Source of the DNA: Bryoerythrophyllum caledonicum
Lineage: Eukaryota > Streptophyta > Bryopsida > Pottiales > Pottiaceae
Direction: 5' to 3'
NCBI GenBank assembly: GCA_963971425.1
Contig: OZ020518.1
Location: 14,514,190-14,578,189, forward strand
Length of the DNA: 64,000 nucleotides
Shown here: positions 43,020-58,118 of the stretch, in pieces
Layout: every line of letters begins with the position of its first letter
Position numbering within the stretch: position 1 is the first letter of the stretch
Notes under the pieces: model-generated
The model's database searches: none
What the model was told of the DNA's origin: nothing
What the model saw: only the letters and a program-made list of their open reading frames with translations
Translations under genes and position numbers: made by a program

Positions 43020-43157
43020 GGGGCGGTTTACACTACGGACCAAGAAATCGTCCCATGCATCTCTAAAATCTGTGATTGGCCAATCGAGTTGATGGAGCCA
43101 ATCACATATTTTAGAGGTGCATGGGACGAGTTCTTGGTCCGTAGTGTAAACCGCCCC
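43020..43157. mobile_element. PIF/Harbinger (Tourist-type) MITE, near-perfect hairpin (138 bp)
   Basis: Almost the whole element is a palindrome: arms of about 62 bp begin GGGGCGGTTTACACTACGGA and pair with few mismatches around a short loop at 43083-43095. TAA is duplicated on both sides (43017-43019 and 43158-43160), the target size of PIF/Harbinger elements. Confidence 0.88.
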
Positions 43158-43160
43158 TAA

Positions 43161-44288
43161 GTCCTTGTCCTACTCTTTGTAAACTCTGCCTAGTATCTCC
43201 TTGTTAAGTCCCTAGTTAAGTGTCTATCCTATTCCTCAAAAACTTCGCATAATATCTCCTAATTCAGTCTCGGATGAAGTCCTTGTAGCCCTTCCACGTG
43301 CCTTTACCGAGATTGCCAAAATTATACAAGTGGCTTCACCTTGCCGACCTTTGTCCTTTTATTATGTAGTTAGTTGATGTGGTAAAAAATTTGTGAATTT
43401 TGACTATATGAATTGGAAGATGATTGCAAGCAAAGTGAAAACATTTGTCTCTCAAAAGGATACTTGGTCTTTTAGGAGTTAACAAAAACTTTGACCATAA
43501 CATTTTATATACTAATGATGATATTTAGTGTTATGTGGTCAATAGCGTATTTACCATTGTTGGATCAATATCGGGATTTTGCTATACATGTCTAGTATCA
43601 ATATCAAATATTTAATAAAATGTCAATTGGGTTGGATTATGAGTATCACATGAATCAAATTTTTGCAGACCTAATATGATCTATTTATGCCAGTCATAAA
43701 TTGAACATTGAAGCGTCATTTCTAAAAGCTTCAATCAGGTTGGAATATGAGTATTAATTTTGGAAAATGACACTTCAAATTATCAATATCCAAGTATCAT
43801 GGTAGGTGATACCAATGGAGTATGTACACTCGTATAGCATTGATTTTTAAAAACTGCGGTAGTATTACTTTTAAAAACTTTTTTCTTTTGTAATTTTAAA
43901 AAAAACTTTTAGATATAAAATAAAATACTAAAGCAGTTTGTTTCCATTTAAAGTACTTCCAATCAAGTACTTGTAAACATGAATATAATCATTCATGTGA
44001 AAATGGTTGAAAACAAATAAAAACACATGATAGCAAGTCTAATGCATGCAACAAATTGATTTCAGTGCCCGACTCATGCTCTGTATGAAGAATGAAGCTG
44101 CCAATTTAACAAAACTACAACAGAGATAAAAACTATTGTGTGCTCTCCTCTTCAAAATTGTGTGAAATTACAACCACTCTACTCTCTAAAATTACAGCCA
44201 CTCCACTTCTTAAACCCACTCCGCAAGCTTCGAACAACTACTTCACCAAGCATTCACTGAGAACTTAATGTGTATAATGCATATAATG
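43161..44288. other. AT-rich intergenic, nothing recognised
   Basis: No gene or repeat end seen. Confidence 0.45.
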
Positions 44289-44289
44289 G

Positions 44290-44358
44290 GCTAACACATT
44301 ATTACTAGCTAATAATGGGCTAAAAGATGGGATAATAATGGAGTAATAATGTGTTAGC
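44290..44358. repeat. Inverted repeat, 15-16 bp perfect arms
   Basis: GCTAACACATTATTAC at 44290 and its exact inverse at 44343-44358 enclose 37 bp that contain further ATAATGG repeats. It could be a very short MITE or a hairpin. Confidence 0.6.
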
Positions 44359-44389
44359 TAAAAATTTACAGTTTTTACCTTATGTTTAG

Positions 44390-44640
44390 AGAATTAGTAG
44401 ATTTTGATTTCACTTGGTGTCAAATTTTTGCATAACACAAGGTCTAATTTGTTCATCATGATATTCTACATGATGTTATTAGTTCCTTGTACACCAATTT
44501 TTACATGAATAAGATGGGTGTAACATAACAGAAACTAGTGTGCATGGAGCATTGGTTAAAAATAGATTGTAATTTTTTGTAATATAAGTTTGTTATAGAA
44601 TGAGAATCCAAGTGATTAAAAAAAGTCTCATACCACATAC
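44390..44640 (+). repeat. TTAA-family fragment
   Basis: ACTTGGTGTCAAATTTTTGCA, ACACAAGGTCTAA and TTAGTTCCTTGTACA follow T3 positions 62320-62410; ends missing. Confidence 0.5.
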
Positions 44641-44878
44641 TAGAGTAGTAGAAATTAAAAATAAAAACTATCAAAAGTTATAGTATTAGCAAGAGGTGAT
44701 TTAAAAGTGAAGTTTAATCATCAACTTGAAGGTTCGCAATAGTCTATTATTCAAATAACTTCTCTCTCACAGCTTCTCCTTTGGCTTTGATACTCTCTAC
44801 TTCTCAAACAATTAGGAGCCCTAAACTCCCAAATCCTTGTGCATGATCCCTATAATGTGCTCTAATACCCCTTGACAC

Positions 44879-45421
44879 CTACAAATTGCGTAGCTCATAA
44901 TAGTTATATAACCAATAGCATGCTATGGTGTTCCTTGCTCCTCTATCAACATCGGAGTTGAAGTACTTCAAAATACTAGATTTGTTCCTTAGAAATCCAA
45001 ATGCATTCTCTGTAACGACCTCCCTTGAGATCATTGCATCATCAAACCTTTTCTTGTCTTCATGTTGTGATGGCTTTTGGTTCTTTTGCAAATAAGTGCA
45101 TTTTGGAGAAGCTAAATTACCTATCAAGTATGGAATGCACAGTTCCCATCCAGCATCCACAAGTGGCGTTTGCACTTCTAATATACATCCACAATGTATA
45201 TACACTTCTGATAGTTCACTTCTTCCTCTTCTTTCCAAACTTCTAGTGGTAGGTGATGATGATTTGCTGCAAAGGATGTGGTTGTAGTATCTTGGATTGT
45301 GATAATGGGTCTGAAGCTGATAAGTTGTTGTTTCATAGGTTTTTGGTCTTGTGTGGCATCTTTCTTTCTTCGTTATCCGTGGCTTCCCTACATTATGACT
45401 CTGCTTCAAGCACCCTTCCAT
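44879..45421 (-). pseudogene. PIF/Harbinger transposase, C-terminal remnant
   Basis: 180 codons from an ATG at 45421. The second half matches the end of the DDE domain of PIF/Harbinger nucleases: VDAGWELCIPYLIGNLASP (YLIGD.AYP in the family), then FDDAMISREVVTENAFGFL (FN..HS.AR.VVE.AFG.LK), where the glutamate is the third catalytic residue, and NTIACYWLYNYYE (ACCVLHN in the family). The aspartate of the YLIGD motif is replaced by asparagine, and the first half of the ORF is not recognisable. No first DDE aspartate, no MADF/Myb partner gene and no TIRs were found, so it is a dead fragment. Loci like it could once have moved the MITE at 43020. Confidence 0.75.
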
Positions 45422-45649
45422 TTTTCAGGTCAAGGAAAACGTTGTCTAATTAACTTGTGGTTTTTGGATTGCTCCAGAAGTGGGTAATTGGACTCAGGAA
45501 CCTAAAGCCATATTTAACTAAATATGGACTATTTGAGTACATTCTACGTATCCCATGGGTCTCATGATGCCCCTGGAAGACTCCCCAATCCAAGCTTTCT
45601 TCAAGAACTGGACAAAGCGTGACACCACAAGGTAAGTTAGGCCAACATA

Positions 45650-45870
45650 TATGTGATATGCACAAGTTTTCGACACTTTTTTTGACACTTTGTATAGATA
45701 CAACTTTTTGACATTTTTTTTGACATTTGCTTGTAATATGCACAAGTTTACAAAAATATGTTGTAATATACACAACTTTTGACACTTTTTTTGACACTTG
45801 CTTGTAATATGCACAAGTTTTTGACACTTTCTTCTAATATGCACAAGTTTTTGACATTTTTTTCGACAAT
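45650..45870. repeat. Irregular minisatellite of CACAAGTTTTTGACA units
   Basis: The units TGACACTTTTTTTGACA and AATATGCACAAGTTT recur four to six times with variable spacing. Apparent minus-strand frames through it are low complexity. Confidence 0.65.
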
Positions 45871-47757
45871 TCACAAAAATTGTAAAAAAATAGTATAAAA
45901 AAGAGCCCAATTTGTAGTAGCGATGAACCTGAACATTCATACAATGTATGAATTCTAACCTTACACTTGTTGCGATTGAGACTGTTTCTAATGTTTTCAT
46001 TTTTGATTCTGGATCAGCCTGAAGGCTATTCTTGTAATTTCAGCTCATTGGGATAGTAGCGTGCCGACAGTTATTGGTGTTACCAAGAACAACACCATTT
46101 ATGACTTCTACAACTTCTCTCTTCAGCTTTACCAAATATCCTTGATGGTGTTATGCATGATCTATTACTCTTGTGGATTCTCCTATTGTCTAAAGTTGCT
46201 CATCCTTAAAGGATTAGACAATAGAAAAGGTACTCAAACATCTATACTTAACAACACTTGTGTCCTCATGGGTACTTAGGCGTCAACCATAGGAATGTGC
46301 ACTTAGGGGTTGAAACTCATGAGTCCAAATTCTCAAGGTTCAGGATTTAGGGTTTAGCCTTAAACCCTAGACCTTGGTCATTTAAACGATCGACAAAGGT
46401 ACTCAACCCTTTAAGAACAACACATGCAACCAAGCCTGGAAGATGTCACAAGTGGATACATTTCATTGCAACTGATCACTACATCATCTATAGAGTGGGT
46501 ACATTCCATTGCAACTAGTTGCTGTAAATATCACTATAGTTCGTCAGTCAGATTTCCGTGCACATCCTCACCGAATTTGTTGAAAGCGCATGACTCTCAC
46601 AAACTTAAATTAGGCCACGGATCAAATAGAGATGAAATATTGGTCCACCAATTCGCAAATTACTCCAAAAGTGACCACCTATGGCCTCGCATCCTTAAGG
46701 GTTAGCCATGGGAATGGGCACTTAGTGGTTGAGACTCATGAATCTAAATTCTCATAGTTCCTCATGGTGGTGTAGCATCATTTTGGCCACATTCCTTTGT
46801 GATTTGTTTACTCTTTATAGCTATTAGATGTGGAAGAGCCACTCAACTACAACTCTCATGGATCGTGGAAGAGCTTGGTGGTTTTTAAGCTCAAGTCAAG
46901 ACATAGGTTTCCCCACCTATAAACACAAACAACAAGAGTTTGTTGTACCATGAATCTTAACCTCTTTGAGATGATTGTAGAAATTTAGAACTATTTAGGG
47001 CTGACTTTAAATGAGAAAAGAGGTTAAAACTCTTGGTATCTTTGTCTTTGACTAAAATAAACTAAGGGTTATTATGATACAAAGCTATTTTGGTGCAAGG
47101 CAACCTTTCCAGTTCTATTTGATAAGAGGTTTATATTGATTGAATTTTGTGTAATAGACGTGGTTTGTGTTTTCCTACATGCTATGGTCACCCTAGAACG
47201 AGTAAGGAATGCTAACTCAAGTTCAATTTTTTTATTTTAAGAGAAGCTATTGTTTTCCAATCCTGAACACCTCAACCCATGTGCACAAGTTCACTTTGAC
47301 ATGAATGATGCAAGGAAAATATGGAAGCACTTTTTGAATGAAATGAAATTTATTTTCATCGAATTGAAACATACCTGAGTACTTGAAAGAATGGAGTATT
47401 CAGAGGCCACCTCAATTTCGTAAATGTCATGTCATCTGCTCATGAAACGAGCCGCCCTTCCAGACTAGCGCCACCTGAGCTACAACATCAGCTGAATGAT
47501 AGGTCAAGGCAGGAAGTTGGCGGTGTTGTAATTTTTACGATTGTATTTCGTTTCATAATCAAATAAAGACAACGGGTTAGCGTTGCTAAAGACCGCTCTG
47601 GAGATTTCTACTCAAATGCGATTGATCCTGCCCAGGATTTGCATGCACCCGGATGCAATTTGTGTCCCGAGTGATTTGCTCGCACACAAGCTGTGTCACA
47701 ACCTTGCAAGAGCTTTGTACGTCTCCTTCCAAGAATCAGCAATTTAAAACTATGATT
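45871..47757. other. Intergenic with a local repeat pair
   Basis: GGAATGTGCACTTAGGGGTT at about 46291 and GGAATGGGCACTTAGTGGTT at about 46711 begin similar ~60 bp stretches. Otherwise no gene is recognised up to the QTRT1 stop codon. Confidence 0.45.
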
Positions 47758-52700
<4,943 letters not shown>

Positions 52701-52840
52701 AGACAGAGCCTTCCTTCTCCCGAAATAATGCAAAAATTAGCACGCAAAGACGATTAAAAACTAGCGATCCAATCACATCCGTAAGCTAAAATCTTCTCCT
52801 CCAACACCGTCACGACCTCCTCAAAAAAAAATCGCAGAAA

Positions 52841-53050
52841 CTAAACAACCGCTGATTCTACAACTGTGATCTCAAACGCTCTCGTGCACCGCGAGTCGAA
52901 GCATAAACCTCCGAGCCTCCCAAGAAAAGAGAAGCAGCCTGAAAGCTTGTAGAAATCTCGGAAACGTCCGTCGACGCTTCGGTAGCTGCATGCAAGGAAT
53001 GCTAATAAATTGCAAGTGCAAGCTGAAGTCGCTCGCAGATAAGTTGCCAT
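52841..53050 (-). other. Possible upstream ORF of QTRT1 (69 codons)
   Basis: ATG at 53050 to a stop at 52841, 140 bp before the QTRT1 ATG on the same strand. No domain is recognised. If the transcript starts upstream of 53050 it would be a uORF; if not, it is chance. Confidence 0.3.
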
Positions 53051-54826
53051 TTTTCGTCCACTTTCGTTCGATTTTCTAGATTCAAGGTGTGTTTCGTTCG
53101 ATTTCGTTCCGCGCGTGACGACGTCGTTGCTGTTAGGGTTCGGTGCATGGGTAGGGTTTAAGGGAATTGGATCGAGGGATGGATGCTATCCAGTTCGGGA
53201 TGATTATCATCCAACTTGTGACTGTCGGAGGACGTTTGACTTTAAAGTTCAAGTGTACGTCTATTCTGTTGGACTCGTTAGGATTCCAGGATGAAACAAT
53301 AGAGCAACTCCAACTTCTTTTCTGTTACGAAATGTAACGTGATTCCAACTTTAAGTACTGAACCGAGAACGAAAGAATTTGTTACGAATTGTGAAAACAT
53401 TGAGATTATGTTCTTTGAATGCCTATGTTGCCTCTATAACTGAAGTGAGGAAGGACTTGGTTTCAAATTACTCTTAGTAATAATTGTAAGACAGATTTAG
53501 ATGAGCGTTCCGTAAGTTTGACTTTGGAAAGATTCAGTTGCATTATCGAAATGACCGCACCAAAAGCATATATACCAGCTTCTTACACTAATTAAATATG
53601 AGAATTCCATAAAGAGAGTCCAAACACTGTACATCAAGTAAGCCTGTCATGAAAGAAATTCTGCATCACTGCCCAGGACACCATTGGGCAACTTGAATTT
53701 GTCAAAACAGCACACAGTACATCAAGTGAGAATGTCATGAAAGGAATCTCCACCGTCCACCGACTGCTGTTTTAAGTCCGACAGCAGCCAGTGTTGATGT
53801 TCCAACTGCTGAACATGCCTGTGGCACCAAAGGAAAAGCCATGGCCGTCACAGTTGCGTTGTCTCTACGCTTATTATGTCCATCATGTCATCTACTATCG
53901 TGGCAGAAACTACAAACCATAATTTGTGTCATAAAGATGACTTGATTCATACCCTGCCAACTAAGTCATAGAGACCTGAAGACCGAGTCTGTATGAAACT
54001 GCTTTGAACCTGAGACTCATGCATGTATATCCAACTGTAAATGTTGCAGCAACAAGAAGCTCAAGTCACTGGTACAATCCTCTCAACCTTCACCTTCTCA
54101 TAGCCTGCAAATGACCTTCACCTTCTCAATTCTGCAGAGCTCAGAGCTAGACTAGCCAACGACCGCACGGCCCCACTTAGTAAAATGAACGCTGTGTCCC
54201 AGCTCTTTGCACCTTCAGAGTGTGCAGGTGACTCCCAGATGCAACGGAATAACAACTTCTAGAATTTCATCAAAGCCAACTAATTTTTACCAGAATCACA
54301 GACGTAGCCCAACCAGAGTACTGGCTGGGTCAAAACACTCAAGGAGATCTCCATAACTGTGGAAGGCAGCGCGGACACAGTGGAGCCAATGCTTAACACG
54401 AGACTGTCACAAATTCTGCCAGATAGACCATACCCAAAACTGCCACAACCAACACCTCATAGTCCTGCGATCACTGAAGGCCTATAAATCTACACAACCA
54501 AAAGCAGCATACACTGATATCTCTGTTCATGCACCCTACCTAATGTCAAAACTAGCCAAGATTGCATAGAGAGCTGTGCAGAAAGATAAGTTCATACTAA
54601 TCCACAGGAGCATCACCATAACCTTCACAACACACCTACTTCTGCAAAAACATGTGGCTCGCAGATACACATGGAAACCCGTGCTAATTTCCTATACGAC
54701 TACCCTCCCAAAGCAATGATGTATCTACCTACTGATACCCATCTTTCTGCTTCTCCCTCGACAACCTACCGCACCCTTCACATCAGACCATGCCAAACGA
54801 CATTAGATCAACGAAGTACTTCCTCT
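53051..54826. other. Intergenic: QTRT1 promoter side and unassigned DNA
   Basis: 53051-53165 is GC-richer with AACCCTAA-like and GTTCGATTTCG repeats, likely the QTRT1 promoter and leader. From 53200 to 54826 no gene was recognised; CACAGTACATCAAGT and TGTACATCAAGTAAG segments near 53630 and 53715 form a small local repeat. Confidence 0.45.
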
Positions 54827-56135
54827 AAGATGGGAAGAGATCTATGCCACTGCATTCGACTTCCATCTACACATTCGTCTTCACAACACCCCATCCAATG
54901 CTAAGCAACCCAGTCCCAACTCAAATTCCTCCCACACAACCAACGATGTGTGCCATAAGCCCTAAAAGCACCCACTTGCCTTGGAAATCACAATGTCATC
55001 ACTCCGCCACAACACATCGATCAGCCTCATCACTATACAGCACTACAATCACGTGCCTAGACTGCCAATTCACCCATCCCCAGCATCACACATCACATCG
55101 ACACACCACAAGTCTTGACAGAAACTGGAGCTTCGCACCCCATGCTCATCATCGTGTCCAAGTTTATATCCCCCCATTACATTCGTGTCCCCACTATCTC
55201 GACTTATCATATCGATATCCTGACTATTATGTGTATGTGCTTATCGACCCTTGCCCTCTCCTCCCACTCACCTGCTTGCACCTCTACTCTGCGCTGTGCA
55301 ACAACGGCCATCCAATTACACATGTAATCCCAGCCCTTGTGCGCCAACTTCCATAAAGCCCACTGTGCACGGTAATCTTTACATGGGTTTAATCCCTACA
55401 CTGTCAATCCACTACCAACATAACCCCACACCTTCTCAGATCGCCATCCCTTATAAGAAAAAAAATGTCATGAGGCTGACCATTACAACGCGGGAGGGTC
55501 CGAGCCCCCAGATGCGCCCGCCCCCTCCAGAAGAAAAACCGACCTCTCCACGGCATCCCACCGCGCCTCACATGAATTCCTGCGAGCGCCTCACGATCCG
55601 CCGCACCTTGCGCTGAAACTCCTCTCGCGTCTCCCGCCACTCCTTGGCGGCGTCCACGTTCGCGGGCGACTCGTCGTTGGGGTTCGACAGCATCGCGATG
55701 ATGCTCAGCAGGATGGTCTCCACGGTGTGCACCGGCGACCACCGCTCGCTCGCCAGCTCGTACCCGTTCGGGTCGTCCCCGGGCGCGTGCAGAATCGAGA
55801 TGCACACGCGCCCGTCCGGGTACACGTTCGGGTGCCACATCTCCGACGTGAAGCGCACCGACGGCGGGCTGTTCGGGTAGTCCGGCGGAAAGCTCATGAT
55901 GGCGTTGAAGAACCCCCCCTCGTACAGCGTCTCCGGCGGCCCGATGATGGTCACGTTCCACTCGAACACGCTGCTGTCGTCCACCAGCCCCGCACTGAAC
56001 CCATCCACAGGATTCCTCGACAAATCCTTGAGCTGCTTGCGCAGCAGCAAACTCGCCTGGTTGTCCCCCATCGCCACTCCCTCCCCAACCCCAACCCCAA
56101 CACCCCTGTCCTCACTCCTTCACCGGATCCCCGCT
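54827..56135 (-). repeat. Inverted duplication, right arm
   Basis: Reverse complement of 39435-40742, with only scattered single-base differences seen by eye, for example in the poly-T tract after the E2 gene. Confidence 0.9.
55568..56071 (-). CDS. UBC7: Ubiquitin-conjugating enzyme E2, UBC7/13/14 type, copy 2
   Basis: 167 residues, one exon, protein identical to copy 1 (catalytic C90, HPN 80-82, acidic loop 95-111). The leader diverges from copy 1 about 60 bp before the ATG: here it has a CT-rich tract (about 56173-56192), a GAATATAAGG box near 56230-56240 and the shared ATGTTCTAGGTTTG segment near 56199-56212. Both copies are intact, so either could be expressed, possibly under different control. 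The perfect protein identity implies a recent duplication or ongoing gene conversion between the arms. Confidence 0.92.
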   Translation of the reverse strand: MGDNQASLLLRKQLKDLSRNPVDGFSAGLVDDSSVFEWNVTIIGPPETLYEGGFFNAIMSFPPDYPNSPPSVRFTSEMWHPNVYPDGRVCISILHAPGDDPNGYELASERWSPVHTVETILLSIIAMLSNPNDESPANVDAAKEWRETREEFQRKVRRIVRRSQEFM

Positions 56136-56658
56136 CCTCCTCCTCCTCCTCCACACATAAATTGCTACAACTCGCCCTCTCTCTCTCTTTCTGCAAACCT
56201 AGAACATCAATTGCCTTGCCTCTCGCTTCCTTATATTCATCCCTCTCCTCTGCCTCTGAAATGCCTAATTCACTTTCTCGGTTGAGTCCGCTGCCTTTTA
56301 CTTTTATGGCGCTCCGGCGCCTCGTTCGGCTTTTCGGTCGCTGTTGCTTTGGCCTTTAATCTTGTGTTAGGCTTTCTATCAACGAATTTAATCCAATCAA
56401 GGATGTCTACGGAAGAAGGATCACCACGCTAGTGTAGAAACGAAAAATAGTATCTATCCAATTTTAGAATACAAAAAACACTACAGTGGAACAGACTAGT
56501 TTTTTTTGGGTTTTTTTTTTGTTTTTTTTGTTTTTTTGTTTTCTCGGGCACACACGAGTTGCAATATTGACAATTTGTGGCAATGGTGTCAAGTGAGAGA
56601 AGACTTCAGAGCTAGGAATTGAACCTGCATCCATTTTATTTGATTTGGGTATCTCTTA
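56136..56658. other. Leader/promoter of E2 copy 2 and T-rich tract
   Basis: A possible TATA box lies near 56233 on the minus strand. 56500-56542 is a nearly pure T tract. No gene. Confidence 0.45.
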
Positions 56659-57243
56659 CTATCCAGGGGGCATATAAAAGATTAATACTAAACACAGAAT
56701 CATGCGGAAAACCGTCATTGTAGATTTTAGGGACCTTGTTAGCTTTATGTTCCATGATCCTTTTGTAGACCTATATGTGGGCCGGGTTGCCTCAGGAGCG
56801 GCAACATATGGACCCTGTACCTGTCCCGCATCATTCCTCCACGCCAAGACCGCATCATTCATCCACGCCCAATTCGGGCCATTCATCCATGCCAACAAGC
56901 CTCTTAAGTCCATGTGTGGGGGATCTTTTATCTGCGCCGTAGAAGAAGGCTCAAGTAAAACATCATCTGTGTACAGATCGTCGGGCCATTTGATGTTCTC
57001 ATCTTCCGCAAGTAAAACATCATATGTGTGTAGTAGGTCATCAGGCCATTTGATGTTCTCTTCCTCCTCCATTTCCACAAAGCTCCATCTAGAGCAACGC
57101 CTGTACTTGGACAATAGAAGGCCAGGATAGTAGTCCTCGTCTATGGAACCTTGCATCGTCATCACAACTTTGTTGAGATCAAGATGATGTGAAGATCTTG
57201 GAAACAACTCATAATATCGGACGTTGTCTCCGTTTGAACCCAT
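56659..57243 (-). CDS. Unrecognised 194-residue protein with short repeats
   Basis: Begins with an ATG at 57243 (MGSNGDNVRYYELFP) and ends at 56659, one exon. I recognise no family. Visible features: an acidic centre with a 20-residue duplication (ENIKWPDDL at 62-70 and 82-90, each followed by a DVLL motif), three AW[MR]N units (118-121, 126-129, 134-137), a basic stretch (161-173), and a short hydrophobic C-terminus (MILCLVLIFYM, 181-191), perhaps a membrane tail though short. A TATA-like TTTTATACTACTATA lies about 60 bp upstream. The start MGSN could be myristoylated. The internal duplication keeps the frame, which favours a real, lineage-specific gene, but expression is unproven. Confidence 0.5.
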   Translation of the reverse strand: MGSNGDNVRYYELFPRSSHHLDLNKVVMTMQGSIDEDYYPGLLLSKYRRCSRWSFVEMEEEENIKWPDDLLHTYDVLLAEDENIKWPDDLYTDDVLLEPSSTAQIKDPPHMDLRGLLAWMNGPNWAWMNDAVLAWRNDAGQVQGPYVAAPEATRPTYRSTKGSWNIKLTRSLKSTMTVFRMILCLVLIFYMPPG

Positions 57244-58118
57244 AACTTAAATTTCAGAAAAAACGATACAAAAACTAACTCACAGAACAAAATATAGTAG
57301 TATAAAATAAATCTGATAAATGAAGGAAGGGACTAAGGCGCTATTTATTGTAATATTGCTTTTACTTTACTTTTACTTTACTCTAAGTAAAAGAACCACA
57401 TTAAAAGCAAAAGAGTAGACACCTAAAGTAAAAGCGTAGATACCCAAAATAGAAGATTCGACCCCAAAAGTAAAAGATATCCGGAGTATGCCGACAGAAG
57501 AAGCTGGTGGCAGAGCGGAATGCAAGTCTAGAACATCTCTGTGAAGAGAACAGCGCGAGGCTCACAAGGCTGCAAACAGAATCAACAGTAACTCACTCAT
57601 TCATACACAAACAATGCTCCACCTTCATCTTCCATCTTGTGTGCATATCGTCAGTTGCAGACAGGAAAATGGGTCATCTAGTCTAGTGAATTGGAAAATA
57701 GAGTCCTCCAACACCAAAGTTTATCATTCACTAACTTAGTTATTCACTGAAGTGCTGGGAATGACATGGTGAAGGTCTTCCATTCTTCGACTTTTTTGGA
57801 AGACTGAAGTGATGGTAAGGTCGGATTATAAGAGTGAGGTGATAGAGGAGTGAGCCATCTCCTAAGACGTTTTTTGGGATCAAAGTAAACTCTTAATCTA
57901 GAACTAAAGTGACAAGGATTAAATATAAGAACTATGTTCAGGAGCGAAGGAAGCACTTTCTCATGTGCTCTCCTCCGAGGTTGGTTTGTTGTTTGGATTC
58001 ATCGTGCTGTGAAGGTAGAAAAGAGAGCCAGCTTACAAGTGGGAGGTTTACTAGCAGAGCCTCATCGACCATCTTTTTGAAGTTCACTGAAGACAACACT
58101 GATTTGGAGTGATCAGTG
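57244..58118. other. Intergenic and upstream region of the transporter
   Basis: 57358-57434 contains a small inverted repeat (GCTTTTACTTTA and its inverse). On the plus strand an ATG near 57961 opens a Ser/Arg/Cys-rich stretch (MCSPPRLVCCLDSSCCEG) that could be a first exon of the next gene; see that entry. Confidence 0.4.

Noticed and set aside
44290-44358. MicroRNA precursor at the perfect 15-bp inverted repeat
   Set aside because: Arms are too short and AT-rich for a plant miRNA hairpin; a small MITE or chance palindrome fits better.
45450-46000. Minus-strand frames of 125 and 160 codons with repeated KKCQK and HIT motifs
   Set aside because: They read through the CACAAGTTTTTGACA minisatellite; the repeated peptide only mirrors the DNA repeat.
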